Below are positions 6,674 to 13,777 of a DNA stretch of 16,688 bases, one piece after another. Under the pieces are notes generated by a model. That model had not been told where the DNA came from. It did not search any database and saw only the letters and a list, made by a program, of their open reading frames with translations. A program made the translations under genes and the position numbers. Position 1 is the stretch's first letter, and every line of letters begins with the position of its first letter. Source of the DNA: Bacillota bacterium (GTDB taxonomy: Bacteria; Bacillota; Clostridia; Christensenellales; Aristaeellaceae); assembly GCA_023416655.1 (NCBI GenBank), contig JAEZHK010000029.1, positions 1 through 16,688 of the forward strand, read 5' to 3'.

Positions 6674-7924
6674 ATGAAGAAGTTCCTGGGGATCCTGCTC
6701 GCGCTCGCCCTGATCCTGGGCATGACCGCGCTGCCCGCCGCGGCGGAGGGCACCACGCTGACGCTGGCGATGATCGGCGACGGCCAGCAGAAGTCGACGC
6801 TGGACGGCCTCCTGGCGAAATTCACCGAACAGACCGGCATCAAGGTGGAGACGCTCTACATCAACAGCGGCTGGGGCGAGTACTGCACGAAGCTGCAGAC
6901 CATGATCGCCGGCGGCGATCAGCTGGACGTGGCCATCATGGCCAGCGAAGGCATCGAGATGTTCGTGCGCATGGACATCCCCACGCCCATTGACGACTTC
7001 ATTGCCGCCAACCCGGACGTGGCCAAGACCATTCAGGACGACGTGTCCGACGACCTGGAGAAGGCGTTCATCTTCGACGGCAAGACCTACTCCTTCCCCT
7101 TCTCCTTCAACAACGTCTTCATGCACTTCAACCTGGACCGCATGAAGGAAGCGGGCGCGGAAGTGCCCCAGGGCACCTGGAACAAGGACGACTTCCTCGC
7201 GCTGTGCGAGAAGCTGACCATCGAGAAAGACGGCGTGAAGAAGTACGCCATCGCAGTGCCCAACGGCGAGTACTTCTGCATGCAGGCCTGGCTGTACAAC
7301 AACGGCGCCTCCTATGTGAATGACGACTACACTCAGGCCACCATCAACGCCCCCGAGTCCGTGGAGATCTTCCAGCTGTGGCAGGACCTGATCTACAAGT
7401 ATGGCTACGCGCCGATCCCCGAGGTCAACGTCAACGCCATCCAGCAGCTGATCGACGGCCAGGTCGCGCTGGGCTCCTGGGGCCGCTGGCCGACCACCAG
7501 CTACATCAACTCCAACTTCAACAACGTCACCATCCAGTACCTGCCCAACTTCAAAAAGAACGAACTGATCTACGGCGTGGACGGCTTCTTCGTCATGAAG
7601 ACCTCCAAGCAGCAGGACGCGGCCAAGAAGCTGGTGGGCTGGCTGTCCTCCGCGGAGTTTGAGGACGGTTACCTGGGCGACGGCAACGTGCCGGTCCTCC
7701 AGTCGCTGGCCGAAAAGAAGTGCAGCGCGCTGGGCATTCCCGCCAACTACGAACTGTTCTACAACGGCGCCGTGCCGATGAAGCAGGTCTCCGCGCCGGT
7801 GTCCTTCGCCGAAGTCTCCTCCATCGTGCTGCGCGCGATGAGCGAGATCTGCGTGAACAAGGCCGATGTGCAGTCCACGCTGGACGCCGCCGCCGAAGAG
7901 ATCAACCTGGCGCTTCAGGGCTAA
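6674..7924 (+). CDS. Extracellular solute-binding protein of a carbohydrate ABC importer (family 1, MalE-like)
   Basis: A 416-residue protein starting at ATG 6674 behind AAGGAG. The upstream in-frame extension lacks a ribosome binding site and would bury the signal peptide. Residues 1-24 are a signal peptide (MKKFLGILLALALILG core) with an apparent AAA-EG signal-peptidase I site, and no cysteine is present, so there is no lipobox. The mature part has the family-1 binding-protein course: LTLAMIGDGQQ, LDGLLAKFTEQTGIKVE, MIAGGDQLDVAIMAS (about 77-91), later INAIQQLIDGQVALGSWGRW-like features (VNAIQQLIDGQVALGSWGRW near 255-275) and GVDGFFVMKTSKQQDAAKKL. It would capture an oligosaccharide or glycoside outside the cell and deliver it to the two permeases downstream. 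The lack of lipidation is unusual for a Gram-positive binding protein. Confidence 0.92.
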   Translation: MKKFLGILLALALILGMTALPAAAEGTTLTLAMIGDGQQKSTLDGLLAKFTEQTGIKVETLYINSGWGEYCTKLQTMIAGGDQLDVAIMASEGIEMFVRMDIPTPIDDFIAANPDVAKTIQDDVSDDLEKAFIFDGKTYSFPFSFNNVFMHFNLDRMKEAGAEVPQGTWNKDDFLALCEKLTIEKDGVKKYAIAVPNGEYFCMQAWLYNNGASYVNDDYTQATINAPESVEIFQLWQDLIYKYGYAPIPEVNVNAIQQLIDGQVALGSWGRWPTTSYINSNFNNVTIQYLPNFKKNELIYGVDGFFVMKTSKQQDAAKKLVGWLSSAEFEDGYLGDGNVPVLQSLAEKKCSALGIPANYELFYNGAVPMKQVSAPVSFAEVSSIVLRAMSEICVNKADVQSTLDAAAEEINLALQG

Positions 7925-7947
7925 CGCAAAGTCCCATCAGGCAATCC

Positions 7948-7974
7948 GGGCTGGCGGGGCAACCCCGCCAGCCC
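7948..7974 (+). other. Perfect 12-bp hairpin between binding-protein and permease genes
   Basis: GGGCTGGCGGGG (7948-7959) pairs perfectly with CCCCGCCAGCCC (7963-7974) around a 3-base loop CAA. No T tract follows. In importer operons such intergenic stems commonly protect the 3' end of the binding-protein message and allow its higher expression relative to the permeases. Partial termination is the alternative. Confidence 0.7.
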
Positions 7975-8059
7975 GCTTGAGGCCCGGCCTTGGTTGAACA
8001 GGCCTTCGGAACTCCGGCGATTCGATCACCGGACTCGTATAGAGGCGGGAGTGAACTTT

Positions 8060-8974
8060 ATGGTGGCAACAAGACGCCCGGCGCGCTACATGCGCAATAA
8101 AAGGATTCTGGACAACCTGGCCGGATACGCGTTTCTGGCGCCGGCGATGGCAGGGTACATCCTGTTCATCTTCGGGCCGATTCTTTTGTCGGCCGCGCTG
8201 TCGCTTTTCAACTACAACCTGATCCAGACGCCGAAATTTTTGTGGCTGGGCAACTTCCAGCGCCTTCTGAAGGATTCGCTGGTATCGAATTCCTTCGTCA
8301 ACACCTTCAAATTCCTGGCGATCCTGGTGCCCATCCACTGCGTGCTGGGCATGATCCTGGCCTTCCTGGTCAGCCGCGCCCGAAGGCTCCAGTCGGTCTA
8401 CCGCACTTCGATCTACTTCCCCTCCATCGTGACCACCGCGTCGGTCACCATCGCGTGGGCGTACCTGTTCTCCACGGACACCGGCGTGATCAACTACTTT
8501 TTGAGGCTCCTGGGCGGCGGCAACGTCAAATGGCTGACCGACCCCACCACGGCCTATGTGACGATCGCGCTGTTCAGCTTCTGGAAGTTCATCGGGACAA
8601 CGTTCCTGTACTACTACATCGGCCTCAAAAACATCCCGGAAACCTACTACGAGGCGGCGCAGATCGACGGCGCTTCAACGATCCGGACCTTCTTCTCGGT
8701 CACGCTGCCGCTTTTGACGCCCACCGCGTTTTTTGTGGTGGTGACCAACGTCATCGGCGTGTTCCAGATCTTTGACGAGCCGTTCCTCCTCACCAACGGC
8801 GGCCCCGGCAGCGCGACGCGTACGGTGGCGCTGGAAATCTACGAGCGCGCGTTTTTGCAGACCAAGATCGGCTACGGCGCGTCCATCTCCTTTGCGCTGT
8901 TCCTGATCATCCTGGCTGTGACCATTTTGCAGTTCGTCGGCCAGAAGAAGTGGGTCAACTACGATTACGAGTGA
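8060..8974 (+). CDS. Sugar ABC transporter permease 1 (MalF/UgpA type)
   Basis: A 304-residue membrane protein. ATG 8060 has GGGAG at 8 bp. The open frame reaches back to 7994, but that part has no ribosome binding site. About six hydrophobic helices are visible, beginning with GYAFLAPAMAGYILFIFGPI near residue 22. The EAA loop that docks on the ATPase reads YYEAAQIDGASTIRTFFSVT (about 196-215), followed by LPLLTPTAFFVVVTNVIGVF. NGGPGSATRTVALEIYERAF near the end is the usual periplasmic-loop signature of MalF/UgpA permeases. It forms a heterodimeric channel with the next gene product, 13 bp downstream. No ATPase gene is in the operon, so it probably uses a shared MsmX-like ATPase encoded elsewhere. 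Confidence 0.95.
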   Translation: MVATRRPARYMRNKRILDNLAGYAFLAPAMAGYILFIFGPILLSAALSLFNYNLIQTPKFLWLGNFQRLLKDSLVSNSFVNTFKFLAILVPIHCVLGMILAFLVSRARRLQSVYRTSIYFPSIVTTASVTIAWAYLFSTDTGVINYFLRLLGGGNVKWLTDPTTAYVTIALFSFWKFIGTTFLYYYIGLKNIPETYYEAAQIDGASTIRTFFSVTLPLLTPTAFFVVVTNVIGVFQIFDEPFLLTNGGPGSATRTVALEIYERAFLQTKIGYGASISFALFLIILAVTILQFVGQKKWVNYDYE

Positions 8975-8987
8975 GAGAAGGTATGGC

Positions 8988-9815
8988 ATGAAAAAGCGCA
9001 AGGCCCCGACCATCGCCCTCAATGTTTTTCTATTCCTTCTCTCCGCGATCATGATCGCGCCATTTCTGTGGATTTTGTCCACGTCGCTCCGGCTCCCGAG
9101 CGATTCCTTCAAGCTGCCGCCGTCGTTCTTGCCCACCACATTCCACTGGCAGAACTACCATGACGTGTTCACAGTGTTCCCGTTTCTGGACTGCATCCTG
9201 AACAGCGTCAAGGTGGCGGTATTCTCAGTGGGCTTCAACCTGATCGTTAGCACGATGGCCGGTTACGCGTTCGCGCGCATCCCCTTCAAGGGGCGCAGCT
9301 TCGTGTTTTTGACGTTCCTCGCGGGCATGATGGTGCCGGTGCAGGCGACCCTGATCCCCACCTACATCATGCTCTCCAAGATCGGGCTGGTGGGCACGCA
9401 CTGGTCGCTGATCCTGCCCGCAATCGTCAGCCCGCTCAACATCTTCTTCATCCGCCAGTACATGATGACCATCCCCGGAAGCTATGAAGAGGCCGCCTAT
9501 ATCGACGGCGCGAGCCGCTTGAGGATCTACGCGCAAATCTTCGTGCCGATGTCCACCTCGGTCATCATCATGACCTCGCTGCTCACCTTCCTCGCAACCT
9601 GGAACAGCTTCCTGCAGCCGCTGGTGTACCTGTCCAAGTGGGAGATGATGACGCTGCCGCTGGGCCTCAAGACGCTCAACGGCATGCGCAACACCGGCAG
9701 TGTTTCGGTGGTGCTGGCGGGCGTCACGATTTCACTGGTGGTGCCGACGCTTCTGTACGCCTTCGGCCACCGGTACATCCTGCAGGGCAGCGTCATGTCC
9801 GGACTCAAAAGCTGA
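8988..9815 (+). CDS. Sugar ABC transporter permease 2 (MalG/UgpE type)
   Basis: A 275-residue membrane protein starting 13 bp after permease 1, with GAGAAGG (8975-8981) as ribosome binding site. The first helix follows the basic start MKKRKAP. The cytoplasmic stretch STMAGYAFARIPFKGRSFVF (about 88-107) and the EAA loop SYEEAAYIDGASRLRIYAQI (about 165-184) are typical of MalG/UgpE partners. PLVYLSKWEMMTLPLGLKTL and the closing RYILQGSVMSGLKS fit the same subfamily, whose members commonly end in a GAVKG-like tail. Function is as for permease 1, in the cytoplasmic membrane. Length is normal and I see no anomaly. Confidence 0.95.
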   Translation: MKKRKAPTIALNVFLFLLSAIMIAPFLWILSTSLRLPSDSFKLPPSFLPTTFHWQNYHDVFTVFPFLDCILNSVKVAVFSVGFNLIVSTMAGYAFARIPFKGRSFVFLTFLAGMMVPVQATLIPTYIMLSKIGLVGTHWSLILPAIVSPLNIFFIRQYMMTIPGSYEEAAYIDGASRLRIYAQIFVPMSTSVIIMTSLLTFLATWNSFLQPLVYLSKWEMMTLPLGLKTLNGMRNTGSVSVVLAGVTISLVVPTLLYAFGHRYILQGSVMSGLKS

Positions 9816-9832
9816 TCCCAATTTCGTATAAT
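9804..9832 (+). promoter_or_regulatory. Possible internal promoter before the TIM-barrel and GH116 genes
   Basis: A perfect TATAAT occurs at 9827-9832 in the 50-bp gap after permease 2. The -35 position at 17 bp (9804-9809, CTCAAA) matches the consensus only at three of six bases. It could give extra expression of the two enzyme genes independent of the main operon promoter. Confidence 0.3.
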
Positions 9833-9865
9833 CATTCACTGTCATTTATGGGGGAGGGATATTGA

Positions 9866-10702
9866 ATGAAACCTCAGGATGACCTCATGTGCCTTTACTG
9901 GACTACTGCCGGTGTCACGCCGGGGGAGGCGGAGATCAGCCCATACGATTTCCGGGCTCGTGTGGAGGCGGCAGCGAAAGCAGGCTTCAAGGGCATCGGT
10001 CTTTGGCATACCGATCTTGAGCACTGCATGCTGCACCGATCCCTGAAGGAGATGCGCTCGATCCTCGAAGACAACGGCATCAAATATCTGGAACTGGAGT
10101 TCCTCACAGACTGGTTCGTGGAAGGCAACAGGAGGAACGAATCGGACAGCCGTAAAAAACGCCTGCTGGAGGCGTCGGCGGCCCTTCATGCCAAGCATGT
10201 CAAGATCGGGGACTTCTACAGCACGCCATGCTCCCTGCCCCAGGTCACCGAGGCGTTCGCATCACTTTGCAGGGAAGCTGAAAGGTACGGCGCGACGATC
10301 GGCTTCGAGTTCATGGACTCCTCCATGCTCCCCGGCCTTGAATCCGCGCTGGAGATGGTCAAGGCGGCAGGGGCCCCTAATGGCGGCCTGATCCTGGACA
10401 TCGTGCAGGCCGAAATGCTCAGGATCCCGCATGAGGCAATCAGCCGGATCCCCAAGCAATACCTCATCAATGTCGAACTGAACGACGGCGCCCTTCCCGG
10501 CAGCCCGCTTCACGATCCAGCCAGGATGAGGCGGTTCTGCGGCGAGGGAGACTTCAATATCAAAGGGTTTGTCAGCGCCGTACGCAGTACCGGGTATGCC
10601 GGGCCCTGGGCGGTAGAGGTCATGTCCAAAGAATTGTCCGTTCTGCCGCTGGACGAGCTCGGCAGCAGGGCGTTCAGAACCACGATGGCCGCGCTCATGT
10701 GA
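9866..10702 (+). CDS. Sugar phosphate isomerase/epimerase-like TIM-barrel protein (AP-endonuclease 2 superfamily)
   Basis: A 278-residue cytoplasmic protein. ATG 9866 is preceded by GGGGAGGG (9850-9857). The fold shows the alternating pattern of xylose-isomerase-like TIM barrels: AAAKAGFKGIGLWH (about 35-48), KYLELEFLTDWF (73-84), GATIGFEFMDSS (142-153), GGLILDIVQAEM (173-184), YLINVELNDGAL (199-210) and GPWAVEVMS (246-254). Probable metal ligands are E148, D178 and E251. The position usually held by histidine in this superfamily (the 'vHlkD' strand) reads VELND here, so the ligand would be E204, a departure from the canonical set. It lies between the importer and the GH116 gene, so it presumably acts on the imported sugar or on the hydrolysis product as an isomerase, epimerase or dehydratase. 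The reaction cannot be named from sequence. Confidence 0.85.
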   Translation: MKPQDDLMCLYWTTAGVTPGEAEISPYDFRARVEAAAKAGFKGIGLWHTDLEHCMLHRSLKEMRSILEDNGIKYLELEFLTDWFVEGNRRNESDSRKKRLLEASAALHAKHVKIGDFYSTPCSLPQVTEAFASLCREAERYGATIGFEFMDSSMLPGLESALEMVKAAGAPNGGLILDIVQAEMLRIPHEAISRIPKQYLINVELNDGALPGSPLHDPARMRRFCGEGDFNIKGFVSAVRSTGYAGPWAVEVMSKELSVLPLDELGSRAFRTTMAALM

Positions 10703-10738
10703 TCACAGATTACCAAACATCATCAGGGAGGAAACGTT

Positions 10739-13381
10739 ATGGAGCAATTTATCTTTAAGGGCGCAAAGACCCGCGAAATCTCCTTCCCGCTGGGCGGCAT
10801 CGGCAGCGGCTGCGTGGGTCTGGCCGGAAACGGCCAGCTGATCGACGCGGAAATCTTCAACCGGCCCAACAAGGGTTCGAACCTGGGGTTCACCCACTTC
10901 GCGGTCAAGGCGGAGGACAATGAGAAGGTGCTGGATGCGCGCGTACTGCACTCGGACGTGCAGCCGCCCTACACCGGCAAATTGCAGCGGCCCATGTACA
11001 ACGGCTTCGGCTTCGGCCCGGACCGGGAATCGCTTGCTGGCCTGCCGCACTTTCGCGCCTCCACGTTCACCGGCACCTTCCCGATGGCCCGAATAGATTT
11101 TGAGGACGAGCACTTCCCCGGACAGGTCTCCATGGAGGCGTTCAATCCCTTCATCCCGCTGAACGAGGACGATTCGTCCATCCCCGGCGCGTTCTTTGAA
11201 ATCTCGCTGACCAACACGCAAGACACGCCGCTAAACTACACCGTCTGCTTCTCGGTGGCGAACCTCTACACGAAGCTGCCCGGCGTCCACACCTTCGAGC
11301 GCGCGGACGGGCTAAACATGATGACCCTCCGGAACCGCGAGACTTTGGACGAGGACGACCCGCGGTACGGCGACCTGTCCTTCGGCACCGACGCTTTGGA
11401 CGTGGCCGTCACCCGCTACTGGTACCGTGGCAACTGGTTTGACAACCTTGCTACTTATTGGAAAGACTTCCGCGAATTCGGCCGGATTCAGGACCGAGTC
11501 TACCCTACCGCGGAGGACGCGCATGTGGGCTACTCGTCCCGGGAGGTCGCCTCGATGGCCGCGACGGTCACGGCCCAGCCCGGCGAGACGGCGCACGTCC
11601 GGTTCGTGCTCACCTGGTCCACGCCCAACTGCACGAACTACTGGAACCCCGGCGATTCCAGCTGCGCCACCGGCGCGGGCTGCGCCTGCCATAACGACGC
11701 GCCCAACAAGACCTGGAAAAACTATTACGCCATGCTCTGGAAGAATTCCAAAGCCAGCCTTGCCTACGCGCTAGCAAATTTCCCCCGCCTGCACAAGGAA
11801 ACCCGCGCCTTCCTGAACGCGCTGCTAAGCTCCTCCATGCCGCAGGAGGCGCTGGAGGCGGTATCGGCCAACCTCTCGGTCATCAAGTCGCCCACGTGCC
11901 TCAGGCTCACCGACGGCTCGCTGTACGGCTTTGAGGGCTGCCACTGCGACAGCGGCTGCTGCGAAGGCAGCTGCACCCACGTGTGGGCCTATACCTACGC
12001 CATCCCCTTCCTGTTCCCCCGGCTCGAGCGCTCCATGAGGTCGCTGGAGTACGCCTACAACATGAACCCGGACGGCGGCATGAGCTTTCGCCTGATGCTG
12101 CCGCTGGGCCGCTCGCCGATGCAGTTCCGCCCCTGCGTGGACGGCCAGTACGCCACCGTCATGCGCGTATGGCGCGAGTACAAGATATCCGGCGACAAAG
12201 CGTGGCTCAAATCCCTGTGGCCGGAAGTCAAGAGATCCATCGAATTCGCCTGGTCGCCGGAAAACACGGACCGGTGGGACCCCAACAAGGACGGCATCAT
12301 GGAGGGCCGCCAGCACCACACGCTGGACATGGAGATGTTCGGCGAAAACGCGTGGCTTTCGGGGCTGTACCTGGGCGGCTTGAAGGCTGGCGCGTTGATC
12401 GCGCGGGAGCTTGGCGACGGGGAGACCGCCACGGAATTCGAGCGGGTGTTTGAATCCGGGCGTGAGAAGCTCAACCGGGAGCTTTTCAACGGCGAATACT
12501 TCATCCAGAAGATCGATTTGAGTGACCGCAGCGTGCTGGACCCCTACGCGGGCGGAGCGCGTTCGCTGCAGAACCAGGACATCTACGCCGCCTACTGGAA
12601 CGACGAGAAGAAGGAAGTGCTCTACCAGATCGCGGATGGCTGTGGCATCGACCAGGTGCTGGCGCAGTGGCACGCGAACCTCATGGGCCTGGGCGAAATC
12701 TTCGACCATGACAAGGCCGTGAGCGCGCTGAAGTCGATCTACAAGCACAACTTCATCCCCAACATGCGCGAGCACTTCAACCCCTGCCGCCTCTACGCGC
12801 TCAACGACGAGGCGGGCACCATCATCTGCGCCTGGCCCAAGGAGACGAAACTGCCGGCCATCACCATCGTCTACGCCGAGGAGACCATGCACGGCTTCGA
12901 GTATCAGGCCGCCATCCACATGATCCAGGAGGGCATGGTGGACGAGGGCCTGCGCATGGTGCGGGCGGTGCGCGAGCGCTACGACGGCGAGAAGCGCAAC
13001 CCGTGGAACGAGATCGAGTGCGGCAGCAACTACGCGCGCTCCATGGCCAGCTACGCGCTGCTGCTCGCGTTCTCGGGCTTCAAGTACGACGTGCCCCGGG
13101 GGCTGATCGGCTTTCATCCCATCGGCGACACGGACAACTTCCAGTCGCTCTGGTCGCTGGACGGCGGCTGGGGCCGGGTGGCGTTTGAGGCGGACCGGGT
13201 GAGGCTGACGCTTGAAGGCGGCGCGATCCCGGTCAAGACCCTTGACCTCCACAAGCCGGGCCGCGCGCCCTGGGCCGTCACGGTCGACGGGAAAGCGGTC
13301 AAGTTCGCCTTTGCCGGGGACCGAATCGAACTGGAGGAAGCCGTAAGCGTGCAAAAGGAACTGGCCGTGGAGTACGCGTAA
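10739..13381 (+). CDS. GH116-family glycoside hydrolase (GBA2 / bacterial beta-glucosidase type), cytoplasmic
   Basis: An 880-residue protein with AGGGAGG (10725-10731) before its ATG. The N-terminal beta-rich domain (about 1-330) starts with REISFPLGGIGSGCVGLAGN, the standard opening of GH116 proteins. The C-terminal (alpha/alpha)6 catalytic domain (former DUF608, about 350-800) contains YGFEGCHCDSGCCEGSCTHV (396-415) leading into FLFPRLERSMR. By comparison with GBA2 and archaeal GH116 enzymes E399 is the likely nucleophile. D530 in GRQHHTLDMEMFG is the likely acid/base. The family hydrolyses beta-glucosides, beta-xylosides or glucosylceramide with retention. No signal peptide is present, so the substrate must be imported, fitting the ABC genes upstream. 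A cysteine-rich stretch (C298, C309, C315, C317, C387, C401, C403, C407, C408, C412) is striking and consistent with an intracellular enzyme. Substrate preference is not determined. Confidence 0.92.
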   Translation: MEQFIFKGAKTREISFPLGGIGSGCVGLAGNGQLIDAEIFNRPNKGSNLGFTHFAVKAEDNEKVLDARVLHSDVQPPYTGKLQRPMYNGFGFGPDRESLAGLPHFRASTFTGTFPMARIDFEDEHFPGQVSMEAFNPFIPLNEDDSSIPGAFFEISLTNTQDTPLNYTVCFSVANLYTKLPGVHTFERADGLNMMTLRNRETLDEDDPRYGDLSFGTDALDVAVTRYWYRGNWFDNLATYWKDFREFGRIQDRVYPTAEDAHVGYSSREVASMAATVTAQPGETAHVRFVLTWSTPNCTNYWNPGDSSCATGAGCACHNDAPNKTWKNYYAMLWKNSKASLAYALANFPRLHKETRAFLNALLSSSMPQEALEAVSANLSVIKSPTCLRLTDGSLYGFEGCHCDSGCCEGSCTHVWAYTYAIPFLFPRLERSMRSLEYAYNMNPDGGMSFRLMLPLGRSPMQFRPCVDGQYATVMRVWREYKISGDKAWLKSLWPEVKRSIEFAWSPENTDRWDPNKDGIMEGRQHHTLDMEMFGENAWLSGLYLGGLKAGALIARELGDGETATEFERVFESGREKLNRELFNGEYFIQKIDLSDRSVLDPYAGGARSLQNQDIYAAYWNDEKKEVLYQIADGCGIDQVLAQWHANLMGLGEIFDHDKAVSALKSIYKHNFIPNMREHFNPCRLYALNDEAGTIICAWPKETKLPAITIVYAEETMHGFEYQAAIHMIQEGMVDEGLRMVRAVRERYDGEKRNPWNEIECGSNYARSMASYALLLAFSGFKYDVPRGLIGFHPIGDTDNFQSLWSLDGGWGRVAFEADRVRLTLEGGAIPVKTLDLHKPGRAPWAVTVDGKAVKFAFAGDRIELEEAVSVQKELAVEYA

Positions 13382-13403
13382 CGTATACCGAAACCCTTGT
13401 CAC

Positions 13404-13437
13404 ACCCCCTTCCGAATTTCCGGGAGGGGGTTTCTTC
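13404..13437 (+). terminator. Strong intrinsic terminator of the importer/GH116 operon
   Basis: ACCCCCTTCCG (13404-13414) pairs with CGGGAGGGGGT (13421-13431), 11 pairs with one G-U, around a 6-base loop. TTTCTTCT follows from 13431. It lies 22 bp after the GH116 stop codon and marks the end of the operon. Confidence 0.85.
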
Positions 13438-13777
13438 TGCGCCCCGGATGGAGTCTGCGTCAACCTGATTGGCGACGACAACGTCCGTGAATGGCCGCGG
13501 GCTTGCCAAAACGAAAACCTGCGCCGGAGAAATTTTCCCGCGGCCCCAACGCACCCGTATTGCCCGGCGAATGGGATTGTATTATAATTGGGGAAAGATT
13601 CCATTCAATATCCCAAGCGGATTATCCAAAGCAAGAAATTCCTCCCGTATGCATATCGTCGGGCACTGAGCGCGCGCTGATACCCTTTACGTCGCGGCCG
13701 TCTTATCCCATTCCATCGCGAATACCGGGTCCATGGATTTTGGCGGGGCGAACCCGCCGGATACGAGGAGGCTTCCC
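13438..13777. other. Intergenic region with inverted repeat, promoter and long leader
   Basis: No gene is supported in this stretch. A perfect 9-bp inverted repeat, GGCCGCGGG (13493-13501) and CCCGCGGCC (13537-13545), is separated by 35 bases and lies between the operon terminator and the next promoter. Downstream of the promoter the predicted leader of about 180 nt contains a 6-bp hairpin GGCGGG/CCCGCC (13742-13758) just before the ribosome binding site. I recognise no known riboswitch. Confidence 0.5.
13560..13588 (+). promoter_or_regulatory. Near-consensus sigma-A promoter for the secreted protein gene
   Basis: TTGCCC (13560-13565) is followed after exactly 17 bp by a perfect TATAAT (13583-13588). 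This is the best promoter match in the window. Transcription would start near 13595, leaving an untranslated leader of about 180 nt before ATG 13778. Confidence 0.7.

Noticed and set aside
7994..8059. N-terminal extension of permease 1 from an upstream ATG
   Set aside because: No ribosome binding site precedes 7994, the extra 22 residues are polar and not family-like, and ATG 8060 has a good GGGAG at 8 bp.
11825..13354. 509-codon minus-strand open frame inside the GH116 gene
   Set aside because: It is antisense to conserved GH116 motifs, and no start signal or recognisable domain is seen.
9866..13381. C-glycoside or 3-keto-glycoside cleavage system (DgpA/DgpBC-like)
   Set aside because: The TIM-barrel protein superficially fits, but no GFO/IDH/MocA oxidoreductase and no small DgpB-like partner is present. 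The accompanying hydrolase is an ordinary retaining GH116.
13590..13777. Known riboswitch in the leader of the secreted protein gene
   Set aside because: The leader is long enough, but I see no conserved core of any riboswitch class I can recall, only one short stem.
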